From the NCBI GenBank assembly GCA_003216835.1, contig QCIF01000004.1, positions 62,001 through 126,000 on the forward strand: a DNA stretch of 64,000 bases. Direction: 5' to 3'. The position numbers and the translations under genes were made by a program. The stretch comes from Prochlorococcus sp. AG-402-K10. GTDB taxonomy: Bacteria > Cyanobacteriota > Cyanobacteriia > PCC-6307 > Cyanobiaceae. This document shows, one piece after another, positions 7,440-16,503 of this stretch. The notes under the pieces were generated by a model. That model did not search any database. It was not told where the DNA came from and saw only the letters and a list, made by a program, of their open reading frames with translations. Every line of letters starts with the position of its first letter. The first letter of the stretch is position 1.

Positions 7440-10400
7440 ATGGCTTTTCCTAATAGAAAATATTTAAGATATAAAACCGTCGAATTAATAGAGGCAGGAG
7501 AAAGTTTTTTAAAGGAAAATAATATTATAGAATTAAAAGAAATTCAATATGAAATATTTTGTAGGAAAAGACCTTATACGGCAAGAAAGCTTGAAGATAT
7601 AAAAACAAAAATAACTTTAATTTTAGAAAATAATTTGAAGGAAAATAAAATTTCTAATAATAGTACTATTAAAAAAGAAGCTAATAATTCAATAGATAAT
7701 TATCTGGAAAATATTCTTCCAGAGAAAGAAGAAGTTGAATTAAATAATAATTATTCATCAATCGAAAAGAAATATATAGAAGAAGATAATAAAGTAATTA
7801 TTAATGAATTACAGGAAGAAATATTTTCAAAAGAATCTTTTATTCCAGAAGGTTTTAATTCAGTAAAAGAGTATTTGCAAGATAAATTAGATAATTCTAA
7901 ATCTTCTAAGGACTATGAATATACAGGAGAGGAAATCTCTGACTATGAAACAACAGAAATTCAAAAAAATATTTTAAAGAGATTTGATTATTGGGCAGAA
8001 CAATTAGTTGATTTAACAGGAAGAAATGATTTGATTTGTTTTAGACAGACTAAAAATTCTTCTTATATTCCAACAGAGGAAATTGTTCAATCTCTTTTAA
8101 ATGGAAATTCTATAAGTGTATCGGAGTTAGAAGAACTTGAAGCAGAAGGTAATATTCAGGGCTCAGTAAAAGAAGCGATTGAAAACTTTGATCAGTTTGG
8201 AATAGAAGTTTTCAGCTTGATATCAGGTTTTGCTATTTGGGAATCTGATCTTTTAAATAATGCATATTCTCCATTACTTTATTACAAGTTATCTATTAAT
8301 AATCCAAAGGAAAGAAGAATAAAAAACATCACATTTTCTATTAAAAATAATGAGCCTGAAATTAATCCAGCATTAGTTCTTTATCTTAAAAGGAAAATGG
8401 GCGAGGAAATTAACGAAGACTTATTAAAGTTAGCTCAAGCCGAGGGAGAGAAAATGGTGAGAGCTTATTTATTAGAAGAAATATCAGATGTGTTGGAATT
8501 TCGGATTGAAGATGGTTATGCGATGAAAAATCTGCGATATTTAAAATTCCCTATGGTGAAGGATCTTTTATCAGCTGGAGATGCGTTAATGAATAATATT
8601 TTAATTACCGCTTTAGCAGGTGACGAAAAATCAATAAGATTTTTAAGAGATGATGTCAAAGAAATTGACATTTCAGAGCCAGACTATATTCCTCCAGAAA
8701 ATGAATTTTTAGTATTAGATGCAGACTCTAGTCAACAATTTGCTATTAATGCAGCGCTAAAAGGACAGAATCTTGTTATAGAGGGTCCTCCTGGGACAGG
8801 GAAAAGTCAAACTATTACAAACTTAATTTCAAGTTTTATAGCGCAAGGTAAAAGTGTCCTTTTTGTCGCAGAAAAAAGACCTGCAATTGATGCTGTAAAG
8901 AAAAGAATTAACAAGGTTGGATTAGAAGATTATTTCCTTGATCTGCATTCAATAGACTCATTTATAAAAAAACCTGCAGAATCATTTAGGCAGCAATTTG
9001 AATTTATAACTGAATATAGAGAGAGAGATGTTCTTCAAAATAATGATTTAACAAGATCCAGAGATATTCTTGTCTCAAGAAGTGATGTTATGAAAAACGA
9101 AAATAATATTTGGAATACAACTTATACGGATGTTCTTAATTTATGTATTGAAGCAAAGAAAGATAATAATCATTTTTATCAAATTGATGAAAATGAAATT
9201 GATAATCTAAATCCAAAGGTATTAAAAAATTTAAAAGATTTATTATATGAACTCTCAAGATATTCAATGAATATATTTGCAGGTCTTGCATTTCCGATGA
9301 GAAAATCATTTCTTGAATCAAAAATTCAGACACCAAATCATGTCCAAACGATAATTAGTTCGATAGACAATATTAAAAAACATCTTGTACAAGTTGATGG
9401 TTGGATATCTTTTCAGGAAAATTGTCGTGCTAATGATAAAGATTCATTAGAAAAGATATATCAACTCGAAAGTTCTATAGCCGAAGTATTAGCAAATGAC
9501 CTTTTAGATTTAAGTAAAGAATATGTCCTTGATAAGGAAAAATTAGATTATCTAAAATTAATTTTTAATAAAAATATAATCTTCAGATGGTATTCATATT
9601 TAAAAGATAAAGAATACAAAAATTATTTATCCATATTTAAAAAAATTATAAATAAAGGCGAAGCTAAGAACTATGAAAATATTTTAAAAGGTTTAAATAT
9701 TTTAAAAAGCAAGAAAATACTTGATGGTAAAAAAATACAAATACTTAAGTTTGAAACAGATATTTTTAAGGAAATAAATGCTTTATTTTCTAATTTGAAT
9801 GTACTTAATCAATTTCTTGATGATGAATTAGATGAGAAATCTAATATTCAAAAATTGAAGAAAACGATTTCAATTTTATTAAAACATAGGGATATCCTTC
9901 CAAATATTATTAAAGTCAATGAATTGTTAAATAGCCTATTGAATTTAGGTTTATCAGAAAATGGCCTATTTGAAGAAATATTAATTGACTTTGAAAACAA
10001 TATAGATTACTCAAAAATATTTCAAAGAGCTTCATTAGCTTGGTGTGATTCCGTAGAAGAATTAATGAGAATTAATAATCCTGAAATTGCTTCTTTTGAT
10101 AGAGATTATCTAGATGATATCGTTGAAGAATTTAGAGAAAATGATCAAAAACATATAGAGACTTCGTATGAAAGAATCAGTACAATTTTGAATAATAATG
10201 CTTTAAAGGCTTTCAATACTTTTCCAAATGAAGCTCAAATTTTAAGACAAGAATTAGCAAGGTCAAGAAAATTTAAACCTGCCAGGGAATTATTTGAAAA
10301 AGTTTCTAATGTTGCAAAAAAACTGAAACCTTGTTGGGCAATGAGTCCTTTGGTGGTATCTAAAGTGATGCCATCTAAGGAACCTTTCTTTGATGTCGTT

Positions 10401-11657
10401 ATTTTCGATGAAGCCAGTCAAATAGTCCCTCACGATGCAATAACTTCAATACTCAGAGGTAAGCAGACAATAGTTGCTGGAGATTCTAAGCAATTATCAC
10501 CAACCTCAACAGCATTTTTTGCCTCTAGTGGTGATAGTGATCTAGGCAATGATTTTAATGATGAAGAATTTAGTGCCGCTGATGAAACTGAGTCACTGTT
10601 AGAAGCAGTTAAACAAGCTTTACCTCCAGTTTATGGAACAAAAACTCTCTTATGGCATTATCGTTCTGAAGATGAAAGACTAATATCTTTTTCTAATTGC
10701 CACCCAGAACTTTATAACAAAAAACTGATAACTGCTCCATCAGTTACATCTACCCCACCTTTTAAATACCATTTAGTTACAGGAGAATTTAAAGAAATTA
10801 GTGGAGTTTCTCCTGAGGCTGAATGTAGAAAGACTATCGAATTAGTCATTAATAATTTAAAAAATAAGCCAGAAGAAAGTGTCGCTGTCATAGCATTTGG
10901 TATAGAACATGCTAGAAGATTAAAAAATGAATTTACTAAACAAGTAGGCGAAGAGAGTGATTTAGCTGATTATCCAGAAGATAAACCTGAAGAAAAATTT
11001 ATTATTAGGCATTTAGAAAATATTCAAGGAGATGAGAGAGATGTTATTTTCTTGTCTACTGGATATGGTCCACAAAATCAAAATAGCTTGAGACAATTTT
11101 TTGGTCCTTTAAATTATGATAATCCTAAATTTTTTGGTCTTAGAAGATTAAATGTAGCAATAACGAGAGCCAGAAAGAGAGTAGAAGTTATTTCTACAAT
11201 AGATCCATATAAATATGATGATAATGAATTAGGTCAACAAGTTAGTAAAAAAGCTTTTATTCAATACCTGAGATATGTAAAAAGTAAAGGATCAGATTTA
11301 GGGGATTTATCAATAAATCAAGTTCCAATGAATCCCTTTGAACAAGATATTTATGATTCTTTGCTAGAAAAAGGAGTTGGTTTAGTTCCTCAATATGGAG
11401 TTTCAGGTTATAGGTTGGATTTTGCAGTTCAACATCCTGAAGAAAAAGGAAGATATGTATTGGCTTTAGAGGTAGATGGTGCATCTTATCATTCTTCTGA
11501 AACTGCAAGAGATAGAGATCGGATTAGGCAATCGCATCTAGAAAAACTTGGATGGAAATTCCATAGGATATGGTCTCAAAGATGGTTCAGGCATAAAGAA
11601 GAAGAAATTGAAATTGCCTTAATAGCTATTCAACAAGCAATTAATTCTCTTCAATAA
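7440..11657 (+). CDS. SF1 DNA/RNA helicase with DUF4011-like N-terminus and C-terminal Vsr/DUF559-type nuclease
   Basis: This 1405-residue protein probably unwinds and cuts nucleic acid. Residues ~180-210 (FDYWAEQLVDLTGRNDL) resemble the start of DUF4011-type helicase proteins. Helicase motifs follow in order: Walker A GPPGTGKSQTITNL (~450), VIFDEASQ (~990), GDSKQLSPT, HYRSEDERLISFSN, NIQGDERDVIFLSTG and NVAITRARKRVEV. The last ~100 residues contain YRLDFAVQH, LALEVDGASYH, RDRDRIRQ and LGWKFHRIWS, the D...E-x-DG-x-x-YH signature of the Vsr/MTES_1575/DUF559 endonuclease fold. Single-gene proteins of this type are often found in defence islands, and it stands alone here. An anti-phage role is inference. 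Confidence 0.82.
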   Translation: MAFPNRKYLRYKTVELIEAGESFLKENNIIELKEIQYEIFCRKRPYTARKLEDIKTKITLILENNLKENKISNNSTIKKEANNSIDNYLENILPEKEEVELNNNYSSIEKKYIEEDNKVIINELQEEIFSKESFIPEGFNSVKEYLQDKLDNSKSSKDYEYTGEEISDYETTEIQKNILKRFDYWAEQLVDLTGRNDLICFRQTKNSSYIPTEEIVQSLLNGNSISVSELEELEAEGNIQGSVKEAIENFDQFGIEVFSLISGFAIWESDLLNNAYSPLLYYKLSINNPKERRIKNITFSIKNNEPEINPALVLYLKRKMGEEINEDLLKLAQAEGEKMVRAYLLEEISDVLEFRIEDGYAMKNLRYLKFPMVKDLLSAGDALMNNILITALAGDEKSIRFLRDDVKEIDISEPDYIPPENEFLVLDADSSQQFAINAALKGQNLVIEGPPGTGKSQTITNLISSFIAQGKSVLFVAEKRPAIDAVKKRINKVGLEDYFLDLHSIDSFIKKPAESFRQQFEFITEYRERDVLQNNDLTRSRDILVSRSDVMKNENNIWNTTYTDVLNLCIEAKKDNNHFYQIDENEIDNLNPKVLKNLKDLLYELSRYSMNIFAGLAFPMRKSFLESKIQTPNHVQTIISSIDNIKKHLVQVDGWISFQENCRANDKDSLEKIYQLESSIAEVLANDLLDLSKEYVLDKEKLDYLKLIFNKNIIFRWYSYLKDKEYKNYLSIFKKIINKGEAKNYENILKGLNILKSKKILDGKKIQILKFETDIFKEINALFSNLNVLNQFLDDELDEKSNIQKLKKTISILLKHRDILPNIIKVNELLNSLLNLGLSENGLFEEILIDFENNIDYSKIFQRASLAWCDSVEELMRINNPEIASFDRDYLDDIVEEFRENDQKHIETSYERISTILNNNALKAFNTFPNEAQILRQELARSRKFKPARELFEKVSNVAKKLKPCWAMSPLVVSKVMPSKEPFFDVVIFDEASQIVPHDAITSILRGKQTIVAGDSKQLSPTSTAFFASSGDSDLGNDFNDEEFSAADETESLLEAVKQALPPVYGTKTLLWHYRSEDERLISFSNCHPELYNKKLITAPSVTSTPPFKYHLVTGEFKEISGVSPEAECRKTIELVINNLKNKPEESVAVIAFGIEHARRLKNEFTKQVGEESDLADYPEDKPEEKFIIRHLENIQGDERDVIFLSTGYGPQNQNSLRQFFGPLNYDNPKFFGLRRLNVAITRARKRVEVISTIDPYKYDDNELGQQVSKKAFIQYLRYVKSKGSDLGDLSINQVPMNPFEQDIYDSLLEKGVGLVPQYGVSGYRLDFAVQHPEEKGRYVLALEVDGASYHSSETARDRDRIRQSHLEKLGWKFHRIWSQRWFRHKEEEIEIALIAIQQAINSLQ

Positions 11658-11782
11658 AAATATTTCTTAGCTAATTATTTCCAACTCTTTCAGTCTTAAT
11701 TAAGCCAAAAATAATTAGAATAATAATTCGGATTAGTGGAAGTATAAATAGGCAGAAAATCAGTAATTTTTTTCCATATTTT

Positions 11783-12049
11783 TTATTTCTTAGGATTATT
11801 CTTTAATAAATTAATTCCAGATACCACAGAGATTATCGAAGAAATACCAATAAATATCGAATAAAATGGCTGCAAATTAAAAATCCCAAAATTACCGGTA
11901 TGCCATTTGATCAACCAAAACGGATCTACTCCAAATAGCTGTAGAAAACTATAGATAGTACCAGAAATAATAGTAACTAATAAAGGGATTGCAGAAAGTG
12001 CTGCTACTTTTCTATGTATTTTAGTTTTATCCATTTCCAAGCTTTGCAT
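11783..12049 (-). CDS. small PepSY-TM-like membrane protein, 88 aa
   Basis: Two hydrophobic helices (ALSAIPLLVTIISGTIYSF and FYSIFIGISSIISVVSG) flank the loop LIKWHTGNFG. The K-x-H-R-x3-A pattern before helix 1 and the WHTG motif between the helices recall the short PepSY-associated TM proteins of cyanobacteria. The ATG comes immediately after the stop of the upstream DUF3721 gene, so the two are translationally linked. An in-frame ATG six codons in (MDKTKIH) could be the true start. Confidence 0.6.
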   Translation of the reverse strand: MQSLEMDKTKIHRKVAALSAIPLLVTIISGTIYSFLQLFGVDPFWLIKWHTGNFGIFNLQPFYSIFIGISSIISVVSGINLLKNNPKK

Positions 12050-12283
12050 TTATTTTCTTAAGTACTTATGTAATTGCTTTTCGTTCTCACATGGAAGCCA
12101 TTTATCTTGATTTTTGTGTGTCCCTATGCAACCAAGTTCTAATGATTTTTTTGCAGCTTTTTGTTCAGAAGAAAATGTACCTTTCATATGTGCATAAGAA
12201 AAAGAATTGAAATTAAGAAAAAAATAAAAGAAAATAATTGATATTTTAAACTTTCTAAAAACAGAATTTCTTTTCAATTTCAT
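12050..12283 (-). CDS. DUF3721 secreted protein
   Basis: The signature is LGCIGTHKNQDKWLPCENE, a divergent DUF3721 motif in which the usual HKMG is HKNQ. The start at 12283 gives a basic n-region and hydrophobic core (FKISIIFFYFFLNFNSFSYA) typical of a signal peptide; the ORF-track start at 12325 would bury that signal. The mature protein is about 45 residues with two cysteines. It is followed without a gap by the PepSY-like membrane gene. This is one of four DUF3721 genes in the window. Confidence 0.68.
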   Translation of the reverse strand: MKLKRNSVFRKFKISIIFFYFFLNFNSFSYAHMKGTFSSEQKAAKKSLELGCIGTHKNQDKWLPCENEKQLHKYLRK

Positions 12284-12707
12284 TTTCTTACTGTTTACAT
12301 ACACTAATAAATTTATTTTAAACAAAACAATTTAAGAGTAAGCAAACTACATCTTTTTTGATATTTATACTTTCTCTTATGCACATAGTCAATCTAAATA
12401 TCGACTAATAAAAAGTGGGCATTTAGGCATGGCAATTTTTTCAACTTTACTCACTACTTTTTCTAGAAAAGTTCTAGTTAAAAAATAAATATATAGATTC
12501 TATAAAAGGATATAAATTGAATAATATATAGTCTATTTTATAAACTATATATTGAACCTGATTTTGCAAAGTTTGTTATTGCAAAGTAGACAACATTTTT
12601 ACAAAATTTTCCTCAGAAATATTATTCAAGACAAGTTTAACGTGCATTTTATACTTAGAATTGATTGATTTAAAGCAATAAAAATTTGATGACTAAGATA
12701 TAGTTCT
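12284..12707. other. intergenic, nothing firm
   Basis: This AT-rich stretch lies between divergently oriented small genes and must contain both promoters. A 19-codon ORF (MAIFSTLLTTFSRK) near 12430 is the only other item and is unsupported. Confidence 0.35.
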
Positions 12708-12854
12708 ATGAAATTATTTACAAAATTATTGGAAAACTTTAGTTTCTCTGAATACTTAAATTCAATATCATTGCATCCGCCTGTAATGATAATAACTACA
12801 ATATTATTTTTTTATATAAGAAGAAGAATTTTATTCGCTGGCAAAAAAAAGTAG
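12708..12854 (+). CDS. small membrane protein, 48 aa
   Basis: The ORF begins MKLFTKLLENFSFSEYLNSI, continues into one membrane helix (PVMIITTILFFYI) and ends RRRILFAGKKK. The strongly basic C-terminus fits the positive-inside rule. It is too short for the ORF track. The family is unknown; its layout resembles the 37-residue protein at 6745. Confidence 0.5.
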   Translation: MKLFTKLLENFSFSEYLNSISLHPPVMIITTILFFYIRRRILFAGKKK

Positions 12855-12955
12855 AAAAATTAATTTATTTGTTATTTAATATTTAAATCCTTGAACGAAT
12901 CAAAGATGAAAAGAATGATGCAAGTTAAAAAGACTAAAGTATATATTGATTCCAT

Positions 12956-13324
12956 TTAATTTACTGTTGTAATAGAGCTACTTAATCCGTAAGTAATAAA
13001 CATAAAAGTTGCAAAAGAAACTCCGATCATTACAGTTGTATATAATTTATTTAATTTAAAATCCTTTTTAAAAGAGGAAAAATCAGCTATAACAAAGTTT
13101 TTCATTGAATATTTTTCTCTACTTTTTAAAGTATTAATTTTAACTAAATCACCAAGAATAGGTTCCAAAGTATTAGGTTTATCGTCAACAATAAAAGAAT
13201 CTAGATCTTTATCTTCTTTAAAAAAAGTTGGGAACATATATGTATGCCATAAAGCTATGACTGAAACCCAAAAGATCAAACTAACTCCCGCAATACCAAA
13301 AAGTAGAAATCTAAATGTATCCAT
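12956..13324 (-). CDS. two-helix membrane protein, unknown
   Basis: This 122-residue protein has an N-terminal helix (RFLLFGIAGVSLIFWVSVIA) and a C-terminal helix (YTTVMIGVSFATFMFITYGL) separated by a ~65-residue charged loop. The family is not recognised. It is transcribed divergently from the PsbY/PsbF-like gene. Confidence 0.6.
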   Translation of the reverse strand: MDTFRFLLFGIAGVSLIFWVSVIALWHTYMFPTFFKEDKDLDSFIVDDKPNTLEPILGDLVKINTLKSREKYSMKNFVIADFSSFKKDFKLNKLYTTVMIGVSFATFMFITYGLSSSITTVN

Positions 13325-13532
13325 AGATTTATTGAAATTAATTCAAATCTACACCAGATAAATTTATTGAATTATTAAAAATATACTTTGACTAAAACAA
13401 TAAATCATTTTCTATTGTGATCAATGATCATCATCTATGTTTTTAATTGTTTTTACTTAAATATAAGTTAAATATTGAATCTTAAGTTAATTAATTAAAG
13501 TCAAAATAGATATCAAAATTAATTATTTAAAA

Positions 13533-13829
13533 ATGGATTTTAGAGTCGTATTAGTAATTACTCCAATTATTTTTGCCTGGATCTTTACAGTATTTTGGTT
13601 AGGAAAATGGGATGTTTTTAGATTGTCACCTGTAGGGACACCTAAAAGAGGAATCGCTCCTTTTAAAAATTATCAAGTATGGGAAGACTCGGCTATTGTT
13701 CCTAATACTGGGAGACCTAAAGAGGGATACCCTGTTTTTACTGTAAGGACATTAGCAGTTAATGCTTTAGGAATTCCAACTGTTTTCTTTCTAGGAGGAA
13801 TTATGGCAATGCAATTTAAGGGTTATTAA
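13533..13829 (+). CDS. PsbF-like (cytochrome b559 beta-like) membrane protein with PsbY-like N-terminal helix
   Basis: The C-terminal ~35 residues ([20 protein letters not shown] ending [13 protein letters not shown]) align by eye with photosystem II PsbF (YP-x-FTVR-x-LAVH-x-L-x-[VI]-PT-x-FFLG). The haem-ligand His of the AVH motif is Asn here (AVN), so the helix cannot ligate haem in the usual way. The N-terminus, [18 protein letters not shown], resembles PsbY (MDWRV-x-V). The middle (~res 35-65) is soluble. I infer a thylakoid two-helix protein that may associate with PSII or assembly intermediates. The next gene is an N-terminal paralogue. Confidence 0.72.
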   Translation: MDFRVVLVITPIIFAWIFTVFWLGKWDVFRLSPVGTPKRGIAPFKNYQVWEDSAIVPNTGRPKEGYPVFTVRTLAVNALGIPTVFFLGGIMAMQFKGY

Positions 13830-13842
13830 TATTATTTTTAAT

Positions 13843-14028
13843 ATGGATATAAGATTCTTTATTGTCGGTTTTCCTTTTATTCTTGCTTTTATTTACACTT
13901 TATTTTGGCTTAATAAATGGGGAGCTTTTAAATCATCTATTTATAATCACTCAAAAAAAATGAATATAAAAGATGATCCAAATAAGAGAAACTTTGTTAT
14001 AGAAAATATCTTCCTCACAAAGAATTAA
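13843..14028 (+). CDS. small membrane protein, paralogous to N-terminus of the PsbF-like protein
   Basis: The N-terminal helix MDIRFFIVGFPFILAFIYTL ending FWLNKWGAF matches the neighbour's [20 protein letters not shown] ending FWLGKWDVF. The remaining ~30 residues are polar and lack the PsbF-like helix. It starts 13 bases after the neighbour's stop, so the two are probably one operon. It probably arose by tandem duplication and loss of the C-terminal half. The function is unknown. Confidence 0.62.
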   Translation: MDIRFFIVGFPFILAFIYTLFWLNKWGAFKSSIYNHSKKMNIKDDPNKRNFVIENIFLTKN

Positions 14029-14052
14029 TTACTCAATAGTTTATAAATTACT

Positions 14053-14151
14053 ATGATCCCATTAGAACAATTTTTGTTTTTTGCCGTTTCTCTATACGCT
14101 TTCTTTCAACTTTCAATGAGTCTTGTAAATATTTTAATTAGTTTTCAATAA
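14053..14151 (+). CDS. small membrane protein, 32 aa
   Basis: The ORF encodes MIPLEQFLFFAVSLYAFFQL plus SMSLVNILISFQ, almost entirely a single hydrophobic helix. It lies 24 bases after the PsbY-like gene in the same direction and may be a third gene of that operon. It is too short for the ORF track. The family is unknown. Confidence 0.45.
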   Translation: MIPLEQFLFFAVSLYAFFQLSMSLVNILISFQ

Positions 14152-14300
14152 AACTAATTTAATAAAATTTTAGACACCTAGTTGTATAAATTAAATCTTC
14201 ACTAAATTATAAACTCAATGTATAAATATAAAAGTAGAAATTAGAGTAATCTACTAGCCGTTAGCTTTGATAAGCGGTTTAAATGAGAACCTCTCTTTGA

Positions 14301-14335
14301 CCTCATTTTCTTTTTTGCAATCTTAGAAAATGAGG
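14301..14335. terminator. hairpin, possible terminator or structured RNA
   Basis: CCTCATTTTC and GAAAATGAGG form a perfect 10-bp inverted repeat around a 15-base loop. The preceding GAGAACCT recurs at 14501-14508. It lies in a ~450-base gene-free interval after the PsbY/PsbF-like operon. There is no long T run directly after it on the forward strand, so a structured RNA is also possible. Confidence 0.4.
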
Positions 14336-14517
14336 TTTCAAATTATTTTAAGAAAGAAGTTTAATCCTGTATTAAAAACAACTTTTATAATTAAAAATTA
14401 CTCACGTATTTGTATATTATTTACTTTAAAAAAAATCGATTTTTGTTTATAAAGTTAATGTAGCTTTTGGCAAATCTACATCGGTATCAAAACCGTCTTT
14501 GAGAACCTAGCCAAGAA

Positions 14518-14567
14518 AATATTCCTAATTACTTTTTAGTTATTTTGGTAGTTAGGAATATTTTTAA
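14518..14567. terminator. strong hairpin terminator
   Basis: AATATTCCTAATTAC and GTAGTTAGGAATATT pair over about 15 bases with one mismatch, followed by TTTTT on the forward strand. This is a good intrinsic terminator. It does not directly follow an annotated gene (the nearest stop is 360 bases upstream), which suggests an untranslated or short RNA gene between 14160 and 14520. Confidence 0.55.
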
Positions 14568-14603
14568 AATATTGAACTTTTTATTTTGACTAATTGAAAA
14601 TAA

Positions 14604-15017
14604 ATGATTGATAAATTAGTAAAAGAAAAGACTTTAGAAAATATCTATAAAGATTTAGAATCTGGCATGCCAGAGAATAAATCTATTAAAGAATATGCAA
14701 TTCCTAATGCAAGACAGTGGCTGGGTGGCCGCTATTTTGCTATTTGGGTTTTGCCTATTTTTTTTATTAGAAAAATTTCAAAGTTCTTAAAATCATCTTC
14801 TTTTGTTAAACCTTACTCAAGTTCAAAAATATCGCCTTCTTATAAACAGCCCGAAACGTTATATACCACTCTGAAACATGTTTTTAAAGGTAATGATAAT
14901 TTAAGATTTTTTGATCATAGATTTATTGGTATTTGGGTATTACCTTTTGCACTAACTGGAATAGTATTTGAGATCTTATTTATAGCTCCTACAAATAACA
15001 CTTCACCTTTTCATTAA
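14604..15017 (+). CDS. membrane protein with internal duplication, 137 aa
   Basis: Two related segments occur, RYFAIWVLPIFFIRKI (~res 48) and RFIGIWVLPFALTGIVFEI (~res 110), both built on R-[YF]-x-[AG]-IWVLP. Each is a membrane helix, separated by a polar basic loop. The N-terminal 40 residues are charged. The family is not recognised; the duplication suggests fusion of two copies of a one-helix protein. Confidence 0.6.
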   Translation: MIDKLVKEKTLENIYKDLESGMPENKSIKEYAIPNARQWLGGRYFAIWVLPIFFIRKISKFLKSSSFVKPYSSSKISPSYKQPETLYTTLKHVFKGNDNLRFFDHRFIGIWVLPFALTGIVFEILFIAPTNNTSPFH

Positions 15018-15205
15018 TCAGTTATTTTCTTCTATAAGTAGAAATAAACTCTCTTAAATAATATAATTTTAAAAAATTGATGCTGGCAATCTATACTTAA
15101 AATCAATTTTGATATTTTTTTAGTTCTTCTAAATTGGGTATTTATTTCAGGTAGTAAAAGTGATTTTCTTAGCAAGAATAGGTATATGCAAATCTAATCT
15201 TTCTC

Positions 15206-15430
15206 ATGACTATGCCTTTTGTGATTATTTCTGGAACAACTAATTGGATTCCTCCTTATTCACTGATCTATATTGTTTTAATCATTGGTGCTCTACTTAC
15301 AGCTGGTGTCGCCATGTCAGCTTTTACATTTTACGAAGATTACTATTGGGGGGATAAGGATTTTAGAGATCAGCTTAGATTTATTAATCTAAAAAGGAAT
15401 TCATCCAATCGAAAAGCTCAAAAAATATAA
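15206..15430 (+). CDS. small membrane protein, 74 aa
   Basis: One long hydrophobic helix (LIYIVLIIGALLTAGVAMSA) is followed by an acidic/aromatic region (YEDYYWGDKDFRDQLRF) and a basic tail. An ATG at codon 3 (MPFVII) is an alternative start. The family is unknown. It stands alone with a ~190-base upstream region. Confidence 0.55.
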   Translation: MTMPFVIISGTTNWIPPYSLIYIVLIIGALLTAGVAMSAFTFYEDYYWGDKDFRDQLRFINLKRNSSNRKAQKI

Positions 15431-15527
15431 GCTAACTAAAAAACTTCAATAAGTTAAATCTATTACTGACAAGTTTTTAAAAATTAAATATTATTAGTCT
15501 AAATTTTTAATTTTAGGAATTAACTTC

Positions 15528-15956
15528 ATGATAAAGAATTTATTAATAGCATTTGCTTTTGCATTGATTCTTATCAACCCAAGCATTTCATTAGCTGCAG
15601 AATCACCTGTCGATATACAAGAAGTTTTTGTTGGTTCTCAGACTATGGATGGGGATACTCTTAAATATCCAAAAGGAAAAGCCGAAATAAGATTGCAAAG
15701 AGTCAAGTTAGCAGAAGGAGGAATAGTCCCACTCCACTCTCATCCAATTCCATTAGTAGGCAATGTTGAACAAGGTACTATTGTTGTCAAAAGACAAGGG
15801 ATGGAAGATCTTACCTATACAGCAGGGGATTCTTTTATAGTTGGTCCAAAGACACCAAAACATACAATGGGCAATGCAAAAACTGATGACGCAATAGTTT
15901 GGTTTGCAGCAATAGGAGCAAAAGATGTTCCAATTCTAATTCCCGCCGAAGGATAA
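15528..15956 (+). CDS. secreted cupin-domain protein
   Basis: A signal peptide (LLIAFAFALILINPSISLAA) precedes a single cupin barrel of ~115 residues. Cupin motif 1 is VPLHSHPIPLVGNVEQG, with the HxH pair and a downstream Glu; motif 2 includes GDSFIVGPKTPKHTMGN, with the third His. All metal ligands of a typical Cupin_2 fold therefore appear present. The substrate is unknown; location is the periplasm. Confidence 0.82.
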   Translation: MIKNLLIAFAFALILINPSISLAAESPVDIQEVFVGSQTMDGDTLKYPKGKAEIRLQRVKLAEGGIVPLHSHPIPLVGNVEQGTIVVKRQGMEDLTYTAGDSFIVGPKTPKHTMGNAKTDDAIVWFAAIGAKDVPILIPAEG

Positions 15957-16039
15957 TTTTTAACTTTAAATCAATTATTTTTGATTGACAGTCGGACAAA
16001 AAAATAAAATCATTTCTGATCTGTATTAATAGATGATTT

Positions 16040-16141
16040 ATGGAAAGTTTATTTCCTGATTTAGCAGTTGATGATCCTATTGCTAAAATATTTTGCCTAA
16101 TAGAACAAACTTTTTGTAGAAAAAAATATTTTTCAACTTAA
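16040..16141 (+). CDS. possible mini-protein, 33 aa
   Basis: The ORF starts MESLFPDLAVDDPIAKIFCL and ends IEQTFCRKKYFST. Two cysteines lie in an amphipathic helix. A TTGATTGACAGTCGG element lies ~55 bases upstream, similar to that before other small genes here. No convincing ribosome site is seen, so confidence is low. Confidence 0.35.
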   Translation: MESLFPDLAVDDPIAKIFCLIEQTFCRKKYFST

Positions 16142-16200
16142 TACAAGCCATAACAAATTTTTTTCATGCTTAAATATTTCAGGTACTCTTAACTAAGTAA

Positions 16201-16503
16201 ATGGCTTATTCAGAAACTAAAGTGATAATAGGTGGTTTAGCACACGTTCCTATTCTTATTTTTATCCTTAATTTAATTAAAGGTAATTTTGAAACTAAAA
16301 CGGATGATACCAAAGAAATTAAAGTTAAAAAAGAGCCAATAAAAGTTATAGAATTAAAAGAAAGTGAAGTTAGAAAAGAAGAAGTAAAAGGTGTCGAAGA
16401 ACTCACAAATAATCTAGAAGAAATTGAAAATAAAACCGAAGAGGTTAATAAAAAAGTTAAGAAGAAAAAGAAAAAGAAAAAGAAAAACATGAAAAGAGAT
16501 TAA
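16201..16503 (+). CDS. membrane-anchored charged protein with poly-Lys tail
   Basis: One N-terminal helix (VIIGGLAHVPILIFILNLI) is followed by ~70 residues of alternating Glu and Lys likely to form a coiled coil, ending in a run of about ten lysines encoded by AAG/AAA repeats. The repeated codons make length variation by slippage likely. The family is unknown. The perfectly complementary reverse ORF in the track is a shadow. Confidence 0.5.
   Translation: MAYSETKVIIGGLAHVPILIFILNLIKGNFETKTDDTKEIKVKKEPIKVIELKESEVRKEEVKGVEELTNNLEEIENKTEEVNKKVKKKKKKKKKNMKRD

Noticed and set aside
16206-16490. Reverse-strand 94-codon ORF opposite the Lys-rich gene
   Set aside because: It is the complement of a Glu/Lys-repeat coding region (poly-Phe/Ser), a typical shadow ORF.
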